Both the position numbers and the translations under genes were made by a program. Under the pieces are notes generated by a model. That model did no database searches. It saw only the letters and a program-made list of their open reading frames with translations, and was not told the DNA's origin. From Streptomyces speibonae (lineage in GTDB: Bacteria > Actinomycetota > Actinomycetes > Streptomycetales > Streptomycetaceae), in NCBI GenBank assembly GCA_000715605.1, contig KL568534.1, forward strand, positions 118,098-125,127: 7,030 nucleotides of DNA, given 5' to 3'. Shown piece by piece: positions 1 to 7,030 of this stretch (its first letter is position 1; every line of letters starts with the position of its first letter).

Positions 1-3000
1 TTCTTCCAGACCGGCGAGAAGCCCGGCGACATCCGCGTCCTGCGCTGGTCGGTGACCGAGGACGGCCACGCCGCCTTCCTCGACGCGCGCGGCGACCGCG
101 ACCACGCGGCCACCCCGCCCGCCGACATCGTCTGGACGCCCGCCACCCGCGAGAACCACGTCCTCGGCCGCCACCCGCACGTCTCCGTGCAGGACGAGAT
201 CTACGTCGACACCCTCGGCGGCACCCTCACCGTCAAGACCGAGAACGACACCACCACCCCCGACGGCATCCACGCCGAGCCGGTCGACGAGCCCCTGCAG
301 TCCCTCGCCGACGCCGACATCGCCCACGCCCGCGTCGGCCCGCTGATCCTGCTGCGGGTGCTCCCCTACAAGGAGACCGCGCCCCGCCACCTGGTCTTCA
401 ACACCCTCACCCGCACCGTCGTCCGCCTCGACGGCATCGGACAGGGCTGCCGCCGGCTGCCCGAGGACCAGGGCATCGTCTTCCCCGGCGGCTACTGCCT
501 CGCCGCCGGCACCCACAAGACGTACGAACTCGACACGGACGGCATGGAGTTCGAGCGCGAGGTGCGCTCGCCCCACGGTGAGGACGTGCTCTACGCGTTC
601 CACGCGCCCGCCCGCGGACGCGCCCTGCTGCTGTCGTACAACCAGATCCGCGAGGCGGTCGCCACCCCCATGGCCGGCCACGGCTGGGCGCTGTTCGACG
701 ACGGACAGCTCGTCCTGCTGCGCCCCGAGGGCGACGAGCCCGCCCGCGTCCACCCCGTCCAGCTGTGGGAGTCGCCCTACGTCTCCGACACCCACGCCGC
801 CGCACAGCCCGTCGGCGAGGGCGCACTGGCCCGGGTCGGCAACGCCGACCTCGTCCGCGGCATCTCCGACTGCCTGTCCCTGGCCCGCTCCGCCGCCGAG
901 ACCACCCCGACGGCCGAGATCTACACCACCCTCGCGGCCGCCTGCGTCCGCGCCCTGGACACCCACCACTGGCTGGGCGAGCCGGAACTCGGCGACCTGC
1001 GCACCCCGCTGGAGCAGGTGCGTACCACCGCCGAGCAGGTGCTGGCCGAGTTCGAGACCGTCCGCGACCTCACCCGCCGGGCCGCCGAGGCGCTCGACGA
1101 GGCCGCGGACCGCATCGCCTCGGTGGTGCGCCGGCTGCGCGGCGAGCAGCCCCGGGAGGCCACCGCCTGGGTCACCGGCCTCACCGAACTCCGCCACGCC
1201 CAGGGCCATCTGCTGACCCTGAAGGACATGCGGTACGCGGACCACGACCGCATCGACGAGCTGGCCGGGACGGCCGAGACGGACCTCGCCTCCTTCGGCC
1301 AGCGCGCGATCGCCTTCCTGGCCCGCGAGGACGCCTTCGCCGCCCACCACACCGACCTCGAACGGCTGCACGCCGACATCGAGTCGCTCACCACCACCGC
1401 CGAGGCTGCCCCCGTCGCCGCCCGCCTCGACGAACTCACCGACGGGCTGCGCACGGTGACCGAGGTGGTCGCCGGACTCGACATCACCGACGCCACCGTC
1501 CGCACCACCGTCCTGGAACGCGTCGCCGACGCCATGGGCAGCGTCAACCGCGCCCGCGCCACCCTCGACACCCACCGCCGGGGCCTCCTCGACCAGGAGG
1601 CACGCGCCGGGTTCGCCGCCGAACTCGCCCTGCTCGGCCAGACCGTCACCGGCGCCCTCGCGGCGGCCGACGACCCCGAGCACTGCGACGACCAGCTCAC
1701 CCGCGTGCTGACCCAGCTGGAGTCGCTGGAGTCCCGCTTCGCCGAGTTCGACGATGTCCTCGGCGAACTCGCCGCCAAGCGCACCGAGATCTACGAGGCG
1801 TTCGCCGCGCGCAAGCAGAGCCTCACCGACGCCCGCGCCCGCCGCGCCGAACAGCTCGCCTCCGCCGCCGACCGCGTCCTTCAGACGATCGCCCGCCGCT
1901 CCGCCTCCCTCACCGACACCGACGCGGTCAGCACCTACTTCGCCTCCGACCCGCTCGTCGCCAAGGTCCGCCGCACCGCCGGCGAACTGCGCGAACTCGG
2001 CGACCGGGTACGCGCCGAGGAACTCGAGGGCCGGCTGCGCTCCGCCCACGAGGAGGCCGCCCGCGCCCTGCGCGACCGCACCGACCTCTACGCGGACGGC
2101 GGCCGCGTCATCCGCCTCGGCGGCCACCGCTTCGCCGTCTCCACCCAGCCCTTCGACCTCACCGTCGTCCCGCACGGCGACGGCCTCGCCGTCGCCCTCA
2201 CCGGCACCGACTACCGCGCCCCCGTCACCGACCCGGCCCTGCTCGCCGACCGGCCCCTGTGGCAGCGGCACCTGCCCTCCGAGTCACCGGAGGTGTACCG
2301 CGCCGAACACCTCGCCGCCCGCCTGCTGCACGAGCACGGCCCCGACGCCCTGGCCGGCGCCGACGACCTGGCCGCCCTGGTCCGCAAGGCCGCCGAGGAG
2401 GCGTACGACGAGGGCTACGAGCGGGGCGTCCACGACCACGACGCCACCGCGATCCTCACCGCCCTGCTGCCCCTGTACGACGGCGCCGGGACCCTGCGCC
2501 ACGCCTCCGCCGCCCGTGCCCACGCCCTGCTGTACTGGGCCCACGGCACCACGGACCGGGAGCGCGAGGACCTCACCCGTCGCGCCCGCTCCCTCGCCCG
2601 GGTCCGTGACGCCTTCGGCCCGCCGCCCGCGCTGGACGCGCTGCGCGCCGAACTGGCCCGCGCGGTGGGGGAGTGGGACGCGGGCGCCGCCGTCCGCCCC
2701 GAGGCCTGCGCCGCGTACCTCTTCGACGAACTGACCACCGGCCCCGACGGCTTCGTGATCAGCTCCCGGGCCCGCACCCTGCTCGACAAGTTCCGCCGCA
2801 CGGTCGCCACGGACGCCTACGACGAGGACCTTCCCGCCCTCGCCGATCTCACCGCCCGCCGGCAGCTGGTCGAGGCCTGGCTGACCGCGTACACCACCGC
2901 CGCCGGCGACCCGGTGACCCCCGGCGACCTCGCGGAGGCCGTCGCCGCCGAGCTCTGCCCGGACGTGCCACGCCACGAGTCGGACGCCCCGCTGACCGTC

Positions 3001-4445
3001 ACGGTGGAGGGGCTGATCGCCACCCACCCCCGGATCACCGACCGCCGCCTCACCCTCCGCCTCGACGCGTTCCTCTACCGCACCGAGGAGTTCAGGCACC
3101 ACGACGTCCCCGCCTTCCGCGCCTTCCAGCACCGCCGCACCGCCCTCGTGGCCGCCGAACGCACCCGGCTGCGCCTGGACGACCACCGGCCGCGCGTGAT
3201 GTCCTCGTTCGTCCGCAACCGGCTGGTCGACGAGGTCTATCTGCCGCTGATCGGCGACAGCCTCGCCAAACAGCTCGGCACCACGGGCGAGTCCGCCCGC
3301 ACCGGCACCGGCGGCCTGCTGCTGCTCGTCTCCCCGCCCGGCTACGGCAAGACCACCCTCGTGGAGTACGTGGCGCACCGGCTCGGTCTGGTCCTGGTCC
3401 GCATCAGCGGCCCGGCACTCGGCCACGGGGTCACCTCACTCGACCCGGCCGAGGCGCCCAACGCCACCGCCCGCCAGGAGGTCGAGAAGATCAACTTCGC
3501 GCTGGCCGCCGGCAACAACACCCTGCTCTACCTCGACGACATCCAGCACACCTCGCCCGAGCTGCTGCAGAAGTTCATCCCGCTGTGCGACGCCACCCGC
3601 CGGATGGAAGGCGTGTGGGAGGGCGAACCGCGCACCTACGACCTGCGCGGCAAGCGGTTCGCCGTCTGCATGTCCGGCAACCCCTACACCGAGTCCGGCG
3701 AGGCCTTCCGGGTCCCCGACATGCTGGCCAACCGCGCCGACGTGTGGAACCTCGGCGACGTCCTCGCCGGCAAGGAGGACGTCTTCGCGCTCAGCTTCGT
3801 CGAGAACGCCCTCACCGCCAACCCGGTGCTCGCCCCGCTCGCCTCCCGCGACCGCGCCGACCTGGACCTGCTGATCCGCCTCGCCGCCGACGACCCCACG
3901 GCCCGCCCCGACAAGCTCGTCCACCCCTACCCGCCCACCGAACTGGACCGGATCCTGGCCGTGCTGCGCCATCTGCTCGCCGCCCGCCGGACGGTGCTCG
4001 CGGTCAACGAGGCCTACATCGCCTCGGCCGCCCAGTCCGACGAGGCCCGTACCGAGCCGCCGTTCCGCCTCCAGGGCTCCTACCGCAACATGAACCGGAT
4101 CGCCCAGCGGATCCAGCCCGTCATGAACGACGCCGAGCTGACCGCCGTCATCGACGACCACTACGCGGCCGAGGCGCAGACCCTCACCAGCGGCGCCGAG
4201 GCGAGCCTGCTCAAGCTGGCCGAACTGCGCGGCACGCTCACCCCCGAAGAGGCGGCCCGCTGGGCCGAGCTCAAGGCCGCCCATGTGCGCACCCGGAGCG
4301 CGGCCGGTCACGGCGAGGATCCCGCGGCCCGCGCGGTGGACGCCCTGACCCTGCTCGGCGAGCGCGTCGCCGCCGTCGAGTCGGCCATCACCCGGGCGTC
4401 CGACCCCCGCCGCTGCCGGCCCCTCCGCGCCCCGGGTCCGACTGA
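1..4445 (+). CDS. Giant AAA-family ATPase ('DNA repair ATPase' type, DUF3686-like N-terminus), 5'-partial, with a probable 1-nt frameshift near its end
   Basis: The frame is open from base 1, so the start lies upstream; residues here are counted from the window edge. Roughly 1-280 form a beta-rich region matching, from memory, the DUF3686 domain of 'ATPase involved in DNA repair' proteins. Roughly 340-700 are long amphipathic, Glu/Arg/Leu/Ala-rich helices, probably coiled coil. A short beta segment follows at about 697-745 (LYADGGRVIRLGGHRFAV), then a mostly helical linker. The AAA module begins near 1,070: Walker A SPPGYGKTT at 1111-1119 (Lys codon 3349-3351), Walker B LLYLDD at 1175-1180 (3523-3540), sensor-1-like Asn in MSGNPY at 1227, and a sensor-2-like GSYRNMNRI (4075-4101). 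All key nucleotide-binding residues are present, so it should bind and hydrolyse ATP. No signal peptide or membrane segment is visible, which suggests a cytoplasmic protein. The DNA-repair label is a database name, not shown by these motifs; a remodelling or membrane-stress role is equally possible. The 4445 end assumes one C is missing at 4404-4408. Confidence 0.85.
4404..4408 (+). other. Probable single-base deletion (frameshift) in a C5 tract near the ATPase C-terminus
   Basis: Up to Asp at 4402-4404 the ATPase frame looks like normal protein (ESAITRASD). Beyond it the frame turns Arg-rich (PRRCRPLRAPG) and stays open until 5724, entirely antisense to the MFS gene. If the tract had six Cs, translation would read PPPLPAPPRPGSD and stop at TGA 4443-4445, which is 13 bases before the convergent MFS stop. 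That is a normal arrangement. The cause could be an assembly or sequencing error in a G+C-rich homopolymer, a real strain mutation, or (least likely) programmed slippage; no canonical X XXY YYZ slippery heptamer is in register here. Confidence 0.65.
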
Positions 4446-4458
4446 GACCGTGCGCCGC

Positions 4459-5727
4459 CTACCGGCTCCGCGTCGGCACGAGCGGCGCCGGAGCGCGGCG
4501 CACGGCCGCCGCCACCCCGATCGCCGTCAGCACGAGCATGAACAGACCGCCCAGGGCCGCGGTGACGACGAACGTGCCCAGGACGGCGTGCGGGCCGAAC
4601 CCCGCGGCCAGGATCCAGCCGCCGAGCTGCGGCGCCACTATGGCCCCGCCCCGGCCGATGCCGTGGGTCCAGCCGATGGCGGTGGCGCGCAGCGTCACGG
4701 GGTAGGTGTCGGCGACCGAGGCGGTGATGAGGTTGAGCGCGCTCTGCGCACCGGCGCCGATCAGGGCGATCAGGGCGAGGAAGAGCGGGGTGCTGCCCGG
4801 GTTCATGACGCAGCCGAGGATGCCGGCGGCCGTGAGCAGGGCGCTGAACGCCGCCGTCCTCCGCGCGCCCCACGCCACGGACCGCCAGGCCAGCAGGAAG
4901 GACCCGGCGAGGGCTCCCACGTTGAGCGTCATGGAGAACTGCAGCGCGCTGGACAGGGGGTAGTTCAGGTCACGCATCAGGGTGGTGAGCCAGGTGTTCA
5001 GCCCGAACCAGGTCAGCAGCATCATGAAGTTGGCCACCGGGAACAGCAGCGTGGTGCGCAGCAGACCGCCGCGGAACAGGTCGCGCACGGCCGCCCGTTC
5101 GGGCCGGCGCTCGCGGGGCTGCGCGAAGTGCGCCGAGTCCGGCAGCCGGAGGAACGTCACCAGCAGGATGACGACCGAGGCCGCACCGCCGATCGCGAAC
5201 ATGGTGCGCCAGCTCTGCTCCGGCAGGACGGCGAGGCCGGTGACCGAGGCGAGCAGGCCCCCGGCGGGAACGCCGGCCAGCAGGATGGTGAAGACGATGC
5301 CGGTGCGCTCCGGCGGTGCCAGCTCCCGGGCGAGCGCCAGCACGGCGGGCAGCACCGCGCCCATGCCGATCCCGGCGAGCAGCCGGAACGTGCCGAGCTG
5401 CCAGGGAGCGGCGGCGGCCGCACACGCCAGGGTCCACACGGCGAACCAGGCGACGGAGGCGTTCACGAAGGTGCGGCGGCCGGACAGGTCGCTGACGCGG
5501 CCGCCGGCGAGCGCGCCGATCAGCATGCCGACGTAGGCCATGCTGCCGAGCGTTCCGGCGCCGGCCCGGGTCAGCCCCCACCCGGGCTCGTCCAGCAGGG
5601 AGGGCAGCAGCGCTCCGTAGACGATCAGGTCATAGCCCTCGGCGACGACCACCAGGGCGCAGAGCGCGATTCCGGTCCACAGGGAAGTGGCTCGTCTTCC
5701 GGAATTCTTCGGGTGAGTGGATGACAA
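4459..5727 (-). CDS. MFS transporter, aromatic acid:H+ symporter (AAHS) type
   Basis: A 422-residue protein, the usual length for the family, predicted to sit in the cytoplasmic membrane and import an organic, probably aromatic, acid with protons. About 12 hydrophobic segments can be traced from residue 16 to 408, split by a charged central loop (RERRPERAAVRD, 205-216). TM1 carries EGYDLIVYG (30-38), the counterpart of the DG(Y/F)D motif of PcaK/BenK-like transporters, with Glu in place of the usual first Asp. The MFS loop 2-3 signature is intact (GRVSDLSGRR, 76-85), followed by RLLAGIGMGAVLP (115-127) and, in TM11, GWTHGIGRGGAIVAP (352-366), both typical of AAHS members. The start is TTG: the codon at 5725-5727 is preceded by GAGGAG six bases upstream, and no ATG or GTG lies in frame near it. 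It converges on the ATPase gene and follows the binding-protein gene after 191 bases holding a hairpin. The substrate cannot be read from sequence; benzoate, hydroxybenzoate and phthalate-like acids are candidates. Confidence 0.9.
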   Translation of the reverse strand: MSSTHPKNSGRRATSLWTGIALCALVVVAEGYDLIVYGALLPSLLDEPGWGLTRAGAGTLGSMAYVGMLIGALAGGRVSDLSGRRTFVNASVAWFAVWTLACAAAAAPWQLGTFRLLAGIGMGAVLPAVLALARELAPPERTGIVFTILLAGVPAGGLLASVTGLAVLPEQSWRTMFAIGGAASVVILLVTFLRLPDSAHFAQPRERRPERAAVRDLFRGGLLRTTLLFPVANFMMLLTWFGLNTWLTTLMRDLNYPLSSALQFSMTLNVGALAGSFLLAWRSVAWGARRTAAFSALLTAAGILGCVMNPGSTPLFLALIALIGAGAQSALNLITASVADTYPVTLRATAIGWTHGIGRGGAIVAPQLGGWILAAGFGPHAVLGTFVVTAALGGLFMLVLTAIGVAAAVRRAPAPLVPTRSR

Positions 5728-5733
5728 TGCGGG

Positions 5734-5739
5734 CTCCTC
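5734..5739 (-). promoter_or_regulatory. Ribosome binding site of the MFS gene (decides the TTG start)
   Basis: On the minus strand GAGGAG is followed by six bases (CCCGCA) and then TTG TCA TCC. This strong Shine-Dalgarno at ideal spacing supports TTG as the initiator. The next in-frame start-like codon is a CTG 15 codons further in, too close to TM1 to be attractive. Confidence 0.75.
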
Positions 5740-5767
5740 GTCGATGAGTTTTCCCTTTGTGATGTCG

Positions 5768-5787
5768 GGTGCACCTCAGAATGCACC
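5768..5787. promoter_or_regulatory. Candidate operator: GGTGCA-N8-TGCACC inverted repeat
   Basis: Both strands read GGTGCA, eight bases, TGCACC, a perfect 6-bp dyad. The arm at 5768-5775 is itself the palindrome GGTGCACC. It lies about 41-60 bases upstream of the MFS TTG codon, near the predicted transcription start, where a repressor of GntR, MarR, IclR or TetR type could act. No regulator gene is in the window to pair with it. Function is inferred from position and symmetry only. Confidence 0.35.
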
Positions 5788-5794
5788 GCGCATT
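5780..5794. promoter_or_regulatory. Second inverted repeat AATGC-N5-GCATT overlapping the candidate operator
   Basis: A perfect 5-bp dyad that shares bases 5780-5787 with the GGTGCA dyad and overlaps the putative -10 element at 5792-5797. The two dyads may be alternative half-site pairings of one regulator site. Short dyads do arise by chance. Confidence 0.25.
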
Positions 5795-5820
5795 GTCATG
5801 AGTGAAATGTAAGTTCGGAA
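5792..5820 (-). promoter_or_regulatory. Weak candidate promoter of the MFS gene
   Basis: On the minus strand TTCCGA (5815-5820) and GACAAT (5792-5797) are separated by 17 bases. They match the -35 and -10 consensus at 3 of 6 and 4 of 6 positions. This would put transcription start near 5785 and give a leader of about 58 bases. The local drop in G+C (5740-5820) fits a promoter region. The assignment is tentative. Confidence 0.3.
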
Positions 5821-5825
5821 CGGCG

Positions 5826-5846
5826 GGTATGCGCCGGAGGTATGCG
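5826..5846. repeat. Tandem direct repeat GGTATGCG-N5-GGTATGCG upstream of the MFS promoter
   Basis: Two identical 8-base copies at 5826-5833 and 5839-5846, 13 bases apart start to start. They lie just upstream of the putative -35 element of the MFS gene (which reads leftward) and between it and the hairpin at 5851-5885. Direct repeats in this position often bind an activator or response regulator; here that is inference. Confidence 0.35.
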
Positions 5847-5850
5847 GAAG

Positions 5851-5885
5851 ACCGTCGCCCGCCATGCGTCATGGCGGGCGACGGT
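5851..5885 (-). terminator. Perfect 15-bp hairpin, terminator of the substrate-binding-protein gene
   Basis: Arms 5851-5865 (ACCGTCGCCCGCCAT) and 5871-5885 are exact reverse complements around a 5-base loop (GCGTC). The stem starts 33 bases past the stop codon of the binding-protein gene. No T-run follows on the minus strand, as is common for actinomycete terminators. A partially leaky stem would allow some read-through into the MFS gene. Confidence 0.8.
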
Positions 5886-5918
5886 GCTGCGGTGCGGTGG
5901 GCGCGGAGGCGTACGGGA

Positions 5919-6968
5919 TCAGGATCCGCAGCCCATTTCCGCCGCCTCTTCCAGATAGCTGCTGTCGACGATCTGCTTCGGGTCGAGGTCGTCCTTCACG
6001 ACGTCGTGGTCGGCGAGGATGCCGACCAGGTTGTCGATGCGGTCCGTCTTGAGCAGCTCCTCGGGCGTGGTCGGGAACATGTTCAGCCGCTGTGCCTCGT
6101 CGTAGGCCGCGGCCACGTCGGGTTCGAGGGCGCCCTTGACGTGGTCGAGGGTGTACGAGACGAAGGCGTCCTTGTCCTTGGCCCAGGCGTTGGCCTCGAG
6201 GTTGGCGCACGCGATGGCGAGCGGAACGTCACCGGAACTCTTCAGGAATTCCGTGTCGCCGTACCAGAATCCGTTGTCGATTCCGGGGTCGGGAAGGGTG
6301 TCGTTGAGATATCCGAGATTCTTGAGATCGTCGGCCTGTTCCTCGATGGAGATCCATCCGTCGACGAAGAGGAGGGCCGCGTCGACGCGTCCGGAGAGCA
6401 TCGCGGAGGTGCGGTCGGGCGGGGCACCGAGCGCCGTGAAGGTGACGTCGGATTCGGGGTCGAGACCCTCGTTCTCGAGGATGTAGCGGAACATCAGGTT
6501 GTCGAAGCTCGCCGGGCCGGCGACGGCGAGGTTGCGGCCCTTGAGATCGGCTATGTCGCTGACTTCCTTCTTGGTGATGAGCACGTAGGGGATGGAGCTG
6601 AGCCAGGAGCCGATGGCGGTGAGATCCGCCCCGGAGTCCGAGCCGCGCAGGGCCTCCTCCTGGCTCCGGGCCGCGACGTCGAGCTGGCCGGCGACGATGG
6701 CCTCGACTCCGGTGGTCTTGCCGAGGACCTGGGTCTCGACGTTCGCGCCCCACTGCTCGAGCAGGTCGCGGGAGTAGTAGGAGCCCATCTGGTAGGCGCT
6801 GGGCTGGGTGAGCCCGAGCCGGATGGTCTGGCCCTCCAGGTCGAAGTCGAACTCGCTGCTCGGTGCCGTCCTCGGTCCGGAGCCCTGGTCCGACGCGCTG
6901 CTGCAGCCTGCCGCGAGCGCGATGGCGGCGAAGGCCGCGGTGAGGCGGAGTGCGGTGCGGTGTTGCAT
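5919..6968 (-). CDS. ABC transporter substrate-binding lipoprotein, NMT1/SsuA-like
   Basis: A 349-residue protein predicted to be exported, lipid-anchored and to capture a small solute for an ABC importer. The N-terminus has a basic start (MQHRTALR), a hydrophobic stretch (residues 9-19) and a lipobox-like LAAGC with Cys22 as the acylation site, followed by a Ser/Gly-rich tether to about 38. The mature part has the features of the nitrate/sulfonate/taurine (NMT1/SsuA/TauA) group: IRLGLTQPSAYQ (49-60), GVEAIVAGQLDVAA (87-100), ITKKEVSDIADLKGRNLAVAG (131-151), then LGAPPDRTSAMLSGRVDAALL (180-200), where the site-lining loops lie. The start is ATG 6966-6968, with AGGAA (minus strand, 6974-6978) five bases upstream. 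Permease and ATPase genes are not downstream; if present they lie right of the window, otherwise this is an orphan binding protein. Several codons around 6230-6360 end in A or T, so base use is slightly less extreme than in the ATPase. The ligand is unknown; the neighbouring AAHS gene hints at an aromatic or organic acid. Confidence 0.88.
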   Translation of the reverse strand: MQHRTALRLTAAFAAIALAAGCSSASDQGSGPRTAPSSEFDFDLEGQTIRLGLTQPSAYQMGSYYSRDLLEQWGANVETQVLGKTTGVEAIVAGQLDVAARSQEEALRGSDSGADLTAIGSWLSSIPYVLITKKEVSDIADLKGRNLAVAGPASFDNLMFRYILENEGLDPESDVTFTALGAPPDRTSAMLSGRVDAALLFVDGWISIEEQADDLKNLGYLNDTLPDPGIDNGFWYGDTEFLKSSGDVPLAIACANLEANAWAKDKDAFVSYTLDHVKGALEPDVAAAYDEAQRLNMFPTTPEELLKTDRIDNLVGILADHDVVKDDLDPKQIVDSSYLEEAAEMGCGS

Positions 6969-6973
6969 GGGAG

Positions 6974-6978
6974 TTCCT
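6974..6978 (-). promoter_or_regulatory. Ribosome binding site of the substrate-binding-protein gene
   Basis: AGGAA on the minus strand, followed by CTCCC and then ATG. The spacing is good and it places the signal peptide exactly at the protein start, which fixes the ATG. Confidence 0.65.
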
Positions 6979-7030
6979 GTTCTTGGGGGACGTGCCGGCG
7001 GGGGGCTTCCGGCGGTGGGTGGGAAGAGGC
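6979..7030 (-). other. Leader or upstream region of the binding-protein gene, cut by the window edge
   Basis: No stop codon appears in any minus-strand frame of this short piece, so the end of an upstream gene can be neither shown nor excluded. A weak dyad GCCGG/CCGGC (6994-6998 and 7009-7013) is present, but is unremarkable in such G+C-rich DNA. No promoter can be recognised. Confidence 0.3.

Noticed and set aside
765..2609. Long plus-strand open frame inside the ATPase gene
   Set aside because: An Arg/Pro-rich shadow frame, typical of very G+C-rich coding DNA, with no recognisable domain.
2284..3426. Long minus-strand open frame opposite the ATPase gene (380 codons)
   Set aside because: Gly/Val/Gln/Glu-rich shadow translation opposite a conserved domain. 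No motifs or ribosome binding site that I could support.
3436..4311. Minus-strand open frame opposite the AAA module (291 codons)
   Set aside because: It mirrors the Walker and sensor region, where the plus strand is clearly coding. Composition is that of an antisense shadow.
4465..4494. GCTCCG ... CGGAGC inverted repeat as a terminator for the ATPase gene
   Set aside because: The arms are only 6 bp with an 18-base loop, inside the MFS coding end. This is expected by chance at this G+C content.
4970..5581. Second minus-strand open frame within the MFS gene
   Set aside because: An out-of-frame Arg-rich shadow of the transporter with no independent signature.
4446..5724. Continuation of the ATPase frame as about 420 further residues
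   Set aside because: It is Arg/Gln/Gly/His-rich low-complexity translation lying exactly antisense, in codon register, to a well-recognised MFS gene. It is better explained by a frameshift at 4404-4408.
5864..6052. Small plus-strand open frame starting in the intergenic hairpin
   Set aside because: Its ATG lies at the hairpin's loop-side edge and the frame runs antisense into the binding-protein gene. The translation is Arg/Gly/Pro-rich with no support.

Overview
The window is very G+C-rich. Its genes prefer G or C at third codon positions, no Leu TTA codon was noticed in them, and the proteins are Ala/Arg/Asp/Glu-rich. This points to a high-GC actinomycete, most likely Streptomyces or a close relative. 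There is no phage, insertion sequence, CRISPR array, tRNA or rRNA in it.

Layout: (1) Positions 1-4445, plus strand: the 3' part (about 1,480 codons) of a giant AAA-family ATPase, of the type databases call 'DNA repair ATPase' or 'ATPase involved in DNA repair'. Its start lies left of the window. It has a beta-rich N-terminal domain, a long helical/coiled-coil middle and a C-terminal AAA module with clear Walker A, Walker B and sensor residues. The frame does not stop at the expected place. A C5 tract at 4404-4408 looks one C short, and adding one C makes the protein end at the TGA at 4443-4445. As written, the frame runs on for 1.28 kb antisense to the next gene.
(2) Positions 4459-5727, minus strand, convergent with the ATPase: a 12-helix major facilitator of the aromatic acid:H+ symporter (AAHS) type, probably starting at a TTG codon behind a strong Shine-Dalgarno sequence.
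(3) Positions 5728-5918: an intergenic region holding a 15-bp perfect hairpin (terminator of the gene to its right) and a cluster of short inverted and direct repeats where the promoter of the MFS gene should lie.
(4) Positions 5919-6968, minus strand: a lipoprotein substrate-binding protein of the NMT1/SsuA-like (nitrate/sulfonate/taurine-type) ABC family.
(5) Positions 6969-7030: the start of its leader.

How they work together: the two minus-strand genes are both solute-uptake components lying in tandem, and may serve uptake of one organic acid (inference). The hairpin and the repeats argue that the MFS gene has its own regulated promoter rather than being simple read-through. The ATPase is a separate, convergent unit with no evident functional link. 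I see no strong candidate for a wholly new system. The most notable items are the ATPase (conserved family, biochemistry essentially unassigned), the probable frameshift at its C-terminus, and the repeat-dense MFS promoter region.
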